Assembly (NCBI GenBank): GCA_964408795.1
Contig: CAYPAW010000093.1
Coordinates: 1-13,836, forward strand
DNA: 13,836 nt
Reading direction: 5' to 3'
Source: JABMQB01 sp964408795
GTDB lineage: Bacteria > Bacteroidota > Bacteroidia > Bacteroidales > Prolixibacteraceae
Shown one piece after another: positions 1 through 7,594 of this stretch; position 1 is the first letter of the stretch; each line of letters starts with the position of its first letter. The notes under the pieces were generated by a model. It made no database searches and was not told the DNA's origin. It saw only the letters and a program-made list of their open reading frames with translations. The position numbers were made by a program, and so were the translations under genes.

Positions 1-57
1 AAACGAGCATGTAAAATATTCACACCCAGGATCATTATTAAAATAAATGCGAGTTAC
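1..57 (+). repeat. Dispersed intergenic repeat, copy A (short form)
   Basis: This stretch is clearly related to 7513-7594. Both begin AAACGAGCATG, share ATATTCACA and a ~17-base block ending ATTAA with a few mismatches, and end ATGCGAGTTAC. Copy A lacks the palindromic insert of about 30 bases that copy B carries between the last two blocks. It may extend left of the window. It is non-coding and lies just upstream of the first gene's promoter. Confidence 0.6.
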
Positions 58-63
58 ATACTA

Positions 64-71
64 TACCTTTA
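64..71 (+). promoter_or_regulatory. Putative Bacteroidota -7 element
   Basis: TACCTTTA fits the Bacteroidota primary-sigma -7 consensus TAnnTTTG at all but the last base and lies 21 bases before the ATG at 93. No clear TTTG -33 box is visible at the usual 19-21-base spacing, so the call rests on the -7 element and its position. Confidence 0.35.
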
Positions 72-92
72 AAAATTAATAATTTTAATAGT

Positions 93-713
93 ATGAAAAA
101 ACAATCTTCCAAAAAACATTTAGAATCTGGCAATTACACCAGGAGGTCATTTATTTCAAAAACTGCCCTGGGTTCGGCAGGATTCCTGTTTATCCCTCAA
201 CTCGTTGGCTCAAATCCCCGAAAATTTCAGGATAATAAAGACAAAGAAGAAATCTATAAGCAGATTGATATACTGGTAAATAAATACTTCCCGGTTTACC
301 GGACCTGTTCACAAACCTGTTTCCATGTGTTGAACGAAGTTTTTGGACTGGAGTCGGAAAATATCGTTAAAGCCCTTGCGTCCTTCCCGGGCATTGTTAT
401 GCGGGGTGAAACATGTGGAGCTGTAACAGCAAGCCTCCTGGCAATTGGGTTAGTTTATGAGGAGAACCTGGTGGATGAAGAACGGAAAAGAGCTTCGTTT
501 GCACCATCGTTAAAATTTTGTTCCGCTTTCGAAAATGAGTATGGCACAACACAATGCAGAGACGTAATAGAGCACGTATCGGGCGAAAAACGTACAATAT
601 CACAACCGGAAGATTATGGAATGCTTGCACAGCAGGGCGTTTTAAACCACTGCCCGGAAGTCGTTAAAAAAACACTCAAAACCGCTGCTGATATAATTTT
701 GGAAAAAACTTGA
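93..713 (+). CDS. Tat-exported C_GCAxxG_C_C family redox-active protein
   Basis: This is a 206-residue protein of the C_GCAxxG_C_C family, small proteins thought to use several conserved cysteines for redox or metal chemistry; substrates are mostly unknown. It has a twin-arginine signal: T16-R17-R18-S19-F20 followed by a short hydrophobic stretch to about residue 38, implying folded export, perhaps with a bound cofactor. The family pattern is visible as C72 and C76, then the core GETCGAVTASLLAIG with C108, then C143, C155 and C187. In the name motif the usual GCA is CGA here (C108-G109-A110), a variant I recognise in the family. The ATG at 93 places the arginines 17 residues in, normal for Tat leaders. 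The esterase at 737 starts 23 bases after the stop, so the two are probably co-transcribed. Family assignment is firm; function is not. Confidence 0.85.
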   Translation: MKKQSSKKHLESGNYTRRSFISKTALGSAGFLFIPQLVGSNPRKFQDNKDKEEIYKQIDILVNKYFPVYRTCSQTCFHVLNEVFGLESENIVKALASFPGIVMRGETCGAVTASLLAIGLVYEENLVDEERKRASFAPSLKFCSAFENEYGTTQCRDVIEHVSGEKRTISQPEDYGMLAQQGVLNHCPEVVKKTLKTAADIILEKT

Positions 714-736
714 AGAATTAATTAAAATCAACTACC

Positions 737-1633
737 ATGAAAAAACTGATTTTACTAATTCCAATTCTGTTTTATTTTTCAGGGATTATTGCTCAGTCAG
801 AGAATAATTTGAACGTTGTTGTTGAAAGGACTGAGGTGAAAAAGCTTTACTCGGAAATTGTTGGACAGGAATATGAACTTTTCATTTCGCTACCAAAAAG
901 TTATAATTCGGGGAATACCTCCTACCCGGTAATTATTGGATTAGATGCATATACCACGTTTTTAATTACAAAAGGTTGTATTGATGCATTTACATCGCTG
1001 TATCCGTTAATGCCGGAAGTAATTTTGGTAGGAATAGGTTACGGAGGCGATGAATCGAATTCCCTGGCAAAATGGATTGCCGGGAGGACCAGGGATTTTA
1101 CCCCTGTTAAGGATATTGGCACCGAACAATATTACGAACAGTTTATAACAGGGCTGGGGTATGAAACGACAAAAGTCCAATCGGGCGGGGCTCTGCTTTT
1201 TCTTGATTTTTTACACAACGAACTCCTCCCCTATATAAATTCGAATTACCGGATTGACAATAAAAACAAAGCCCTTATGGGCGCTTCGTTAGGTGGTTTA
1301 TTTGCTCTTTACACACTCTTTCATGCACCTGAAACTTTTAATAAATATTTTATTGAAAGCCCAAGCATACAATACAGCAATGAAATTACCTATGACTACG
1401 AAAATAATTATGCTAAAAATCATACCGATTTAAATGCAGAAATTTTTATGTGTGCCGGTAGTTTGGAAAATCCGCATGCCACCAATGTTAAAAAAATGGA
1501 GAGCCTGCTTCTTTCAAGGAATTATGCGAATTTACATCTTGAAACTGTCATTTTTGAAAATGAAAACCACATCTCCTGCGCCCCGGCAGCAATAAGCAGA
1601 GGGTTAATTGAATTGTTCAATAATGATAAATAA
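737..1633 (+). CDS. Secreted alpha/beta-hydrolase, esterase D / enterochelin-esterase-like family
   Basis: This 298-residue protein has a signal peptide (residues 1-19, ending GIIAQ) and an alpha/beta-hydrolase domain of the putative esterase family that includes IroE/Fes and esterase D. The nucleophile elbow is G-A-S-L-G with Ser184. His278, in ENENHIS, is the likely catalytic histidine, and Glu244 in AGSLEN sits where the acid usually falls. The N-terminal part (YELFISLPKSY then YPVIIGLDAY) is the usual first strand and oxyanion region. The length is normal for the family. It probably hydrolyses an ester or acyl group in the periplasm or outside the cell; the substrate cannot be read from sequence. 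It follows the C_GCAxxG_C_C gene closely. A broken relative of the same superfamily starts at 1930, so this locus once held two esterases. Confidence 0.85.
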   Translation: MKKLILLIPILFYFSGIIAQSENNLNVVVERTEVKKLYSEIVGQEYELFISLPKSYNSGNTSYPVIIGLDAYTTFLITKGCIDAFTSLYPLMPEVILVGIGYGGDESNSLAKWIAGRTRDFTPVKDIGTEQYYEQFITGLGYETTKVQSGGALLFLDFLHNELLPYINSNYRIDNKNKALMGASLGGLFALYTLFHAPETFNKYFIESPSIQYSNEITYDYENNYAKNHTDLNAEIFMCAGSLENPHATNVKKMESLLLSRNYANLHLETVIFENENHISCAPAAISRGLIELFNNDK

Positions 1634-1678
1634 GGAAGTCGGAAGTCGGGAGTCAGGAGTCAGGAGATGGGAGTCAGG
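1634..1678. repeat. Tandem heptanucleotide repeat (GGAGTCA type)
   Basis: Immediately after the esterase stop codon there are six 7-base units: GGAAGTC, GGAAGTC, GGGAGTC, AGGAGTC, AGGAGAT, GGGAGTC, followed by AGG. The repeat is non-coding in any convincing sense. A related 7-base array (GAACCAG type) lies at 13725-13759. Confidence 0.8.
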
Positions 1679-1739
1679 CTTTTCCCGGCTTATCCGGTCA
1701 GGCCATCCGGGACGAAATCTCAGGATTCTTGTCTCAGCC

Positions 1740-1907
1740 ATGAAACATTTGAAGCAGCACATTACCAGCGAGTTCTGGAACCTTGATCACTTTATGTGGT
1801 ATACGGGTATGTGGAATGAAAATTTCGTGCGAATCAGTAAGAAACTCAGGAGTTATGGAGGTGCTTCTTATGCTGCAACACTAATTGAAGATTTTGTCGT
1901 AAATTGA
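1740..1907 (+). pseudogene. Unrecognised ORF remnant between repeat and broken esterase
   Basis: An open frame covers this stretch and would give 55 residues from the ATG at 1740. The same frame stays open upstream through the heptamer repeat, where its codons are repeat-derived. The residues (for example HITSEFWNLDHFMWYTG and SYGGASYAATLIEDF) look protein-like, rich in aromatic residues rather than low-complexity, but I do not recognise a family. The position, squeezed between a repeat array and a truncated esterase, suggests the 3' end of a lost gene rather than a functional small gene. A genuine small protein cannot be excluded. Confidence 0.25.
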
Positions 1908-1929
1908 ATAATAAACCAAAAATCAAATC

Positions 1930-2187
1930 ATGAAAAAATTATTTCTGAAACAGAATAGAATAATCATAATCGGATTACTCCTGATTACCGGATTAACTTT
2001 AATTTCATTTGGCAATCCGGTAAAAACCACTACCCTGCCTGAAAATGAAACGTTAACTCCAGCCCCGGAAGGAACAGTAATTAACCTTTCCTTCTACAGC
2101 AAATCATTAAAAAAGGATCAAAACATTCAGGTTTATTTACCCGAAGGTTACGATGACTTTACTGATGTTGGTTTAAAAGGCAAATAA
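1930..2187 (+). pseudogene. Truncated secreted esterase, N-terminal fragment only
   Basis: The 85-residue frame starts with a signal peptide (MKKLFLK, then a hydrophobic core to about residue 27) and continues into the first strands of an esterase D/enterochelin-esterase-type domain: INLSFYSKSLKKDQ, then IQVYLPEGYDD. Intact relatives continue with a YPVIYLLHG-like strand and later the GxSxG nucleophile; neither is present. The frame ends soon after GYDD, where the sequence switches to kelch-like coding in another frame (2163-2333). The signal peptide and ATG are intact, so a short secreted peptide could be made, but no catalytic residue remains. It is called a pseudogene because the family homology ends abruptly. 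Confidence 0.7.
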
Positions 2188-2333
2188 CGTTCATCGGTCC
2201 TAATATTAGGCAGGGGCATGAGGCTTGTGTTATCGATGGTAAAATTTATGTATTGGGAGGCTCATCTCCTGAAAAGGGTATGCCTAAGTTTTTATCCTCA
2301 ATGGAAGTTTTTAGTGTTGGATCGGATCAGTAG
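2163..2333 (+). pseudogene. Orphan kelch-repeat C-terminal fragment
   Basis: Reading in the frame set by TTC at 2190-2192 gives IGPNIRQGHEACVIDGKIYV, then LGG, and ends with SSMEVFSVGSDQ and a TAG at 2331. This is a clear kelch beta-propeller blade: the GKIYVLGG signature, the arginine/glycine pair before it and a MEVF strand after it. There is no start codon or signal of its own. The frame overlaps the end of the truncated esterase in a different register, so it is the tail of a kelch protein joined to an unrelated gene, with the junction near 2160. Kelch propellers in Bacteroidota are often secreted or sugar-related, but one blade is too little to infer a role. Confidence 0.65.
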
Positions 2334-2390
2334 CCTAACAAAAACAAACGATAAAGGAAATTGGTTTCCGTAATATCATATTGTGCACTG

Positions 2391-2467
2391 TTTCATGGTG
2401 AGCCTGCCTGCCCCGATTTTTCGGTGGTCGAACCATGAATCACCCTTCGGCAGGCTCAGGGTGACTA
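2391..2467. repeat. REP-like intergenic inverted repeat
   Basis: GAGCCTGCC at 2400-2408 is an exact inverted repeat of GGCAGGCTC at 2449-2457, with imperfect pairing continuing outward (TCATGGT / GGGTGA). An inner pair, GGTTCGACC-like, is suggested by GGTCGAACC. It lies in the 264-base gap between the kelch remnant and the MBL gene. The motif CGGCAGGCT recurs near 7604-7611. The rest of the gap (2468-2597) is AT-rich and I see no gene in it. Confidence 0.65.
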
Positions 2468-2597
2468 TGTGTATACATTGTCACATTGTGGCTGATAAAA
2501 TTAGTTAAACTTTCAGTATAACTAAGATTTATAGAGGAATATGATCTGTCATAAGAATAAATTATGGCAAGTATAAATATAGTTAAAACCAAAAATC

Positions 2598-3281
2598 ATG
2601 AAACCACAAATTTTCTCACTTAAATTCAGAATCAACACCTGTTATATTATCAGGGGTAAAGGAACCATTATGGTCGATGGAGGGCCACCAAATGCAATCG
2701 ATACATTCAAAAAATACCTTGACAAATTCAGGATCGACCCCAAAGAAATTCAACTGCTTGTGTTAACACATGCCGATTTCGACCACATGGGGTCATCGGG
2801 AGCAATTAAAAAATTCACCGGTGCTAAAATTGCTGTCCACGAAAAAGACAGGGCAATCCTCGAAGAGGGGCGATTTAATTTTCCTGCCGGAGTTAATACC
2901 TGGGGGAAAATTTCGCATGCCATTTTAGAACCCATCGCACGAAAAGCGTCCGGAAAACCATTTCCGCAAAAAGCCGATATCGTTTTAACTGATAAAGATT
3001 ACCCATTACACGATTTTGGGATTGACGGGAAAATCATTTATACACCGGGACATACAGCCGGCCATGTTTCAGTGCTGCTTGATAACGGAGATCTTTTTGC
3101 CGGTTGTATGGCACACAATATCCGCTTGTTTACCCCGGGACCAAGGCTGCCTATTTATGCTGAAGATATTGAACAGATCAAAAAAAGCTGGAAATTGGTT
3201 ATCGAACAAGGGGCAAAAATGATTTATCCGGGCCACGGCAAGCCTTTTCCGGTGGAAAAAATAATCAAATACATAAATTAA
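2598..3281 (+). CDS. MBL-fold metallo-hydrolase (divergent ligand set)
   Basis: This 227-residue cytoplasmic protein (no signal peptide) has the metallo-beta-lactamase fold: an early MVDGG strand (25-29), the metal motif H58-A-D60-F-D62-H63, the second histidine loop GHTAGH (H152), and a late GHG with H213. Two positions differ from the classic pattern. The usual HxHxDH is HxDxDH, a variant found in several MBL subfamilies. The conserved Asp normally preceded by Gly in the fourth motif is Cys170 (AGCMAH). The protein probably still binds metal, but the geometry may be altered. Substrate is unknown; glyoxalase II-like or other thioester/phosphoester hydrolysis is possible. The ATG at 2598 follows an A-rich stretch typical of the neighbours. 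It stands alone, with repeat-bearing DNA before it and a separate promoter after it. Confidence 0.85.
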   Translation: MKPQIFSLKFRINTCYIIRGKGTIMVDGGPPNAIDTFKKYLDKFRIDPKEIQLLVLTHADFDHMGSSGAIKKFTGAKIAVHEKDRAILEEGRFNFPAGVNTWGKISHAILEPIARKASGKPFPQKADIVLTDKDYPLHDFGIDGKIIYTPGHTAGHVSVLLDNGDLFAGCMAHNIRLFTPGPRLPIYAEDIEQIKKSWKLVIEQGAKMIYPGHGKPFPVEKIIKYIN

Positions 3282-3357
3282 CTGAGATGAAAATAATCTT
3301 TTAAATCTGCTAAGATGCCCCTGCCAGGACTCAACTTATCAAAAAAATATCCCGTAA

Positions 3358-3390
3358 TTGTTCAGTTAAAACCCTTTTTCCCTACCTTCG
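3358..3390 (+). promoter_or_regulatory. Putative Bacteroidota promoter for the M16 peptidase gene
   Basis: TACCTTCG at 3383-3390 matches the -7 consensus TAnnTTTG at all but one base. TTG at 3358-3360 may be part of a -33 box, though the 22-base spacing is slightly long. The start codon follows 32 bases later. This placement suggests the peptidase gene is transcribed separately from the MBL gene. Confidence 0.4.
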
Positions 3391-3422
3391 TAAAATTCTG
3401 AAATCCACTAATTCTTAAAACC

Positions 3423-6233
3423 ATGAAAAAATACTGTATTCTGTTAACCTGTATCCTTTCGTTGCTCTTTTTTGCCTGTAGCCAGGTACCTGATTCCGGC
3501 GATACCCTATCCATCGACTACGAAAAGTACACCCTCGGCAACGGGCTTGAGGTTGTCCTGCATCAGGATAAATCAGACCCGATTGTAGCTGTTGCCATAC
3601 AATATCATGTAGGTTCAAACCGGGAAGTCCCAGGTCGAACTGGTTTTGCCCACTTATTTGAACACATGATGTTCCAGGAGTCTGAGAATGTAGGACAGGA
3701 TGAGTTTTTCCGGATCATACAGGGTGCCGGAGGGACGCTTAACGGCGGCACCGGCAACGACAACACCACCTACTACGAAGTGGTCCCGAAAAATGCCCTG
3801 GAGATGGTTCTCTGGATGGAATCGGACCGCATGGGCTTTCTGACAAATACGGTTACAAAATCAGCTTTTGCCAACCAGCAAAATGTGGTTCAAAACGAAA
3901 AACGCCAGATGGTTGACAACAGGCCTTACGGGCATAACAGCTGGGTAATCGCCAAAAACCTGTTCCCGGCAGGACACCCTTACAGCTGGACGGTTATCGG
4001 GGAAATGGAAGATTTGTTTCATGCAACCGTGGAAGATGTGATCGAATTCCATGACAAATACTATGTTCCCAACAATTCGACTCTGGTTATCGCAGGCGAT
4101 TTTGAGGTGGATGAGGTCAAATCGCTGGTCAAAAAATACTTCGGCGAAATCCCTGTCGGCGAACCGGTTGCTGACCCGGAGCCTATGCCGGTAACCCTGA
4201 AAGAAACAAAAAAACTGTATCACGAAGACAATTTTGCACGCACACCGCAACTGACGATGGTGTGGCCGGTCCCGGAGGAATACAACGAAGATGCCTATGC
4301 CCTCGACTTCCTGGCCCAGGTTTTGGGCAGCGGCAAAAAGTCGCCCTTCTACCGTGTTATTGTAAAAGAGAAAAAACTGGCTCCCCGGGCCAGGGTTTAT
4401 AACCGGGCACAGGAGCTAGCAGGGCAATTCATGGTTTCCATTGGCGCCAACGCAGGCACCAGCCTCGCCGATGTGGAAAATGCCGTTTTTGAAGCTTTCA
4501 GATTATTTGAAAAAGAAGGCATCACGGAAAAAGACCTGGAAAAACACAAAGCCGGCATCGAAACAGGGTTCTACAACGGAATCAGCTCTGTGCTGGGAAA
4601 ATCATTCCAGCTGGCCTCCTACAACGAACATGCCGGCTCTCCGGGATTTATTGAGCAGGATATCGAAAATATCAAGGCCGTAACGATGGAAGATATCCTC
4701 CGGGTATATGAACAGTATATTAAAGACAAACCTTACGTAGCAACCAGCTTTGTTCCCAGGGGACAGATTGACCTGATAGCTGAAAATTCGGTTAAAGCAG
4801 ATGTTGTTGAAGAAAGCATAGCGGATGCCACCGAAGTCGATCAATCGGCGGTTGTGGACGACGATGGAATCAAAAAAACAGAAACATCTTTTGACCGTTC
4901 GGTACAGCCTGAGGTTGGACCGGACCCGGAAATTTCGCTTCCCGAAATCTGGACAGCCGAAGCCTCAAACGGGATGAGAATCTGGGGCATTAAACAGGAT
5001 GAAGTCCCGCTGGTGCAATACTCCATCGTCATGGATGGTGGGTTGATTATGGAAAACAAGGAGAAAGCCGGCGTTTCGAACTTCCTGGCAGGCATGCTGA
5101 TGGAAGGAACAACAAACAAAACCCCGGAAGAACTGGAAGAAGCTATCGACATACTGGGAGCCAACATCTCGGTAAGAGCAGGTACCGAGAATATGTCGGT
5201 CCAGGTTACCTGTCTCACCCGTAATTTTGAAAGCACCCTGAACCTCGTGGAAGAAATCCTCCTCGAACCCCGGTGGGATGAAGAACAGTTTGAACTGATC
5301 AAATCACAGATGATCAATTCGATAAAACGCAACCAGGCAGATCCTTCCTATCTGGCACAAAATGCATTCTACAGCCTCGTGTATGACGACGATTGTATCC
5401 TCTCAACTCCCTGGGGAGGCACTCCCGAAACAATTGAATCCATTACAATGGACGATCTGAAAACGTTCTTTAATGCGAGTTTTTCTCCGTCGGTAGCCCG
5501 CATGCATGTGGTAGGCCAGATAGACAAACAGCAGGTTATGGATGCCATGGAATCACTTTCCGCCAGATGGCAGCCTTTTGAAGTGGAGATACCCAAAATA
5601 CCTGTACCGGCTGCCCCTGAAAAATCAAAAATTTACTTTGTGGATGTTCCGGGGGCCAAACAATCCGTAATTAACATCGGTTGTGCCGCTTTACCCGAAA
5701 CCCACGAAGATTTTTATCCCGCAACCGTGATGAATTATAAATTGGGGGGTTCTTTTAACGGCATTGTCAACCTGATCCTCCGCGAGGAAAAAGGATATAC
5801 CTATGGGGCACGCACCGGTTTCTCAGGCGGGAAACACTATGGAACTTTTAATGCCAGTTCCAGCGTGAGGTCAAGTGCAACTCAGGAATCCGTGCAAATT
5901 TTCAAAGATGAAATGGAAAAATACATCCAGGGGATCGACAAGGAAGGATTGCAGTTCACCAAAGATGCACTGATCAAGTCGAATGCCCGGGCTTTTGAAA
6001 CGTTAGGTGCCCTGCACGGAATGCTAACCGAAATCAGTTCCTATAACCTTCCATTCGATTACGTGAAACAGCAGGAAGCTTTTGTCAAAGCTCTTACGGC
6101 AGAAAGACATAAAGATCTGGCTCAAAAATACATTGATCCGGGGAAAATGTATTATGTTGTGGTTGGCGACGCCGAAACACAACTCGAACCGCTGGCAAAA
6201 ACCGGATTGGGAAAACCGGTTCTTTTAAAATAG
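3423..6233 (+). CDS. M16 family zinc metallopeptidase, two-unit lipoprotein
   Basis: This 936-residue protein has a lipoprotein signal (hydrophobic to residue 18, lipobox FFAC with Cys19) and so is probably anchored in the envelope. The first M16 unit carries the inverted zinc motif H77-L-F-E80-H81 with Glu159 (QNEKRQ) as third ligand, and is the catalytic half. A glutamate- and aspartate-rich linker near residues 455-500 joins a second M16 unit that lacks HxxEH (FLAGMLMEGT at the equivalent point) but keeps the Arg787/Tyr794 pair in REEKGYTYG, which in M16 enzymes helps bind substrate. A catalytic half plus a non-catalytic half in one chain is the usual pitrilysin-like design and length. It likely cleaves peptides in the periplasm or at the surface. 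The next gene starts 88 bases downstream; its own -7 element argues against strict co-transcription. Confidence 0.93.
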   Translation: MKKYCILLTCILSLLFFACSQVPDSGDTLSIDYEKYTLGNGLEVVLHQDKSDPIVAVAIQYHVGSNREVPGRTGFAHLFEHMMFQESENVGQDEFFRIIQGAGGTLNGGTGNDNTTYYEVVPKNALEMVLWMESDRMGFLTNTVTKSAFANQQNVVQNEKRQMVDNRPYGHNSWVIAKNLFPAGHPYSWTVIGEMEDLFHATVEDVIEFHDKYYVPNNSTLVIAGDFEVDEVKSLVKKYFGEIPVGEPVADPEPMPVTLKETKKLYHEDNFARTPQLTMVWPVPEEYNEDAYALDFLAQVLGSGKKSPFYRVIVKEKKLAPRARVYNRAQELAGQFMVSIGANAGTSLADVENAVFEAFRLFEKEGITEKDLEKHKAGIETGFYNGISSVLGKSFQLASYNEHAGSPGFIEQDIENIKAVTMEDILRVYEQYIKDKPYVATSFVPRGQIDLIAENSVKADVVEESIADATEVDQSAVVDDDGIKKTETSFDRSVQPEVGPDPEISLPEIWTAEASNGMRIWGIKQDEVPLVQYSIVMDGGLIMENKEKAGVSNFLAGMLMEGTTNKTPEELEEAIDILGANISVRAGTENMSVQVTCLTRNFESTLNLVEEILLEPRWDEEQFELIKSQMINSIKRNQADPSYLAQNAFYSLVYDDDCILSTPWGGTPETIESITMDDLKTFFNASFSPSVARMHVVGQIDKQQVMDAMESLSARWQPFEVEIPKIPVPAAPEKSKIYFVDVPGAKQSVINIGCAALPETHEDFYPATVMNYKLGGSFNGIVNLILREEKGYTYGARTGFSGGKHYGTFNASSSVRSSATQESVQIFKDEMEKYIQGIDKEGLQFTKDALIKSNARAFETLGALHGMLTEISSYNLPFDYVKQQEAFVKALTAERHKDLAQKYIDPGKMYYVVVGDAETQLEPLAKTGLGKPVLLK

Positions 6234-6286
6234 ACAGGCAAAACAAACAGGTATTTTCAAAAGAATGTCAACAGGAAAAACTTATT

Positions 6287-6294
6287 TATCTTTA
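6287..6294 (+). promoter_or_regulatory. Putative -7 element of the GH26 gene
   Basis: TATCTTTA differs from TAnnTTTG only at the last base and lies 27 bases before the ATG at 6322. It is downstream of the alternative ATG at 6265, so transcription from here would use only the 6322 start. No good -33 box is visible. Confidence 0.35.
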
Positions 6295-6321
6295 TATTTA
6301 GAACCAATAAACCTGACTGTT

Positions 6322-7506
6322 ATGAAAACTGATGTTAAATGGTTCATTTTACTGATCTTTATATTTGTGGGTATGGGCTGCAGACAATCCGACAGGAAAT
6401 ACATTGAACCGGTTAATCCAAATATTACACAGGAAGCCAGGAACCTCTATTATTTCCTTCAGGACATTCAGGGGAAGTATACCTTATCGGGGATGCACAA
6501 TTTTGTCGGGAAAGGCTCTGCGTATACGGATCAGCTTGAAGAGCTGACCGGGTTAAAAGCGGTTGTGTGGGGTTCCGACTTCAGTTTTTGTGTGGAAGGG
6601 GAGAATCCCATGCGTTACCAGCATTGTGGTCCTGCCAACCTGCCGGCTATTGATATGGAACGTTACAGAAAGCCCCAGGATTCTACCCTTCGCATCCAGC
6701 CACCTCAGGTTGAATACCTCGACATTACACTGGCCGAAGCGAGGGATTCTACCCTGAAAGTCATCAATAAGAAACACAAACAGGGGCATATCATCACCCT
6801 GATGTGGCACGGTTGTTATCCCACCGAAGGAGATTGCTGCGATGGCACATCGATCTGGGCCATGGAAAACCGTCCCTCCCCTGAAGAATGGGACAATCTG
6901 GTTACCGAAGGTACGGAATTGAACCATGCCTGGAAAGAGGAAGCCGATAAGATAGCCGGTTACCTGAAACAGTTGCAGGATGCCGGGATCCCGGTGTTAT
7001 GGCGACCCTACCACGAAATGAACGGCGTCTGGTTCTGGTGGTGCAACCAGCAGGGAGAACAGGGATTTAAACGATTATGGCTCATGATGTACGACTATTT
7101 CACCAACCACCATAAACTGAACAACCTCCTCTGGGTATGGAATACCAATGCCCCCCGCGATATACCCGGCGATGAAGCATGGGATTATGACCTGTTTTAT
7201 CCAGGAACAGACTATGTAGATGTACTGGCAGCCGATGTTTACCGGAACGACTATAAACAATCGCACCACGATGACCTGATTGCCCTGGGTGAGGGAAAGC
7301 CCATAGCCCTGGGGGAAGTAGGGAATATGCCCTCCCTGGAGATACTGACCGACCAGCCCCAATGGACCTGGTTTATGCCCTGGGGATGGATCCTTTTCAT
7401 TGCTGACCAGCCTGAAACGATCAAAAAAACGATGAGCTCGGAAAAAATACTTACCCTGGATGAAATTGAAGTGAATAAAAAAGGCAAGTATTCAGTGAAA
7501 GACTAA
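6322..7506 (+). CDS. Glycoside hydrolase family 26 lipoprotein (probable beta-mannanase)
   Basis: The protein is 394 residues from the ATG at 6322, which gives a clean lipoprotein signal with lipobox VGMGC (Cys20). The upstream in-frame ATG at 6265 would bury this signal behind 19 extra residues. The GH26 fold is clear: a GMHN/WGSDF start, then WRPYHEMNG followed by WFWW with the acid/base Glu232, and ALGEVGN with the nucleophile Glu332, 100 residues later as expected. Most characterised members are endo-beta-1,4-mannanases (EC 3.2.1.78), some release mannobiose, and a few act on other beta-glucans or xylans, so mannan is likely but not certain. No carbohydrate-binding module or second domain is present. 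A GH27 alpha-galactosidase gene lies 900 bases downstream on the same strand, which fits galactomannan breakdown. No SusC/SusD genes adjoin it. Confidence 0.9.
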   Translation: MKTDVKWFILLIFIFVGMGCRQSDRKYIEPVNPNITQEARNLYYFLQDIQGKYTLSGMHNFVGKGSAYTDQLEELTGLKAVVWGSDFSFCVEGENPMRYQHCGPANLPAIDMERYRKPQDSTLRIQPPQVEYLDITLAEARDSTLKVINKKHKQGHIITLMWHGCYPTEGDCCDGTSIWAMENRPSPEEWDNLVTEGTELNHAWKEEADKIAGYLKQLQDAGIPVLWRPYHEMNGVWFWWCNQQGEQGFKRLWLMMYDYFTNHHKLNNLLWVWNTNAPRDIPGDEAWDYDLFYPGTDYVDVLAADVYRNDYKQSHHDDLIALGEGKPIALGEVGNMPSLEILTDQPQWTWFMPWGWILFIADQPETIKKTMSSEKILTLDEIEVNKKGKYSVKD

Positions 7507-7512
7507 TATTTC

Positions 7513-7594
7513 AAACGAGCATGGTTCATATTCACAACCAAGATAATGATTAATCCCGATCTTGATGGCTGTCGGGACGGGATATGCGAGTTAC
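7513..7594 (+). repeat. Dispersed intergenic repeat, copy B (long form with palindromic insert)
   Basis: This copy is homologous to 1-57 at both ends (AAACGAGCATG, ATATTCACA, ATGCGAGTTAC). Between the last two blocks it carries a palindromic segment at 7553-7583 bounded by ATCCCG and CGGGAT, with an inner CCCGA/TCGGG pair. It starts a few bases after the GH26 stop codon, so it could form the 3' end of that transcript. Confidence 0.6.

Noticed and set aside
1634..1678. Heptamer array as a CRISPR or direct-repeat defence locus
   Set aside because: The units are 7 bases with no spacers, and there are no cas genes in the window.
4841..5332. Long minus-strand open frame inside the M16 gene
   Set aside because: It is serine-rich with no recognisable domain and mirrors the codons of a well-conserved peptidase on the other strand.
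6265..6321. Upstream ATG as the GH26 start
   Set aside because: It would place 19 residues before a perfect lipoprotein signal, and the likely -7 element lies downstream of it.
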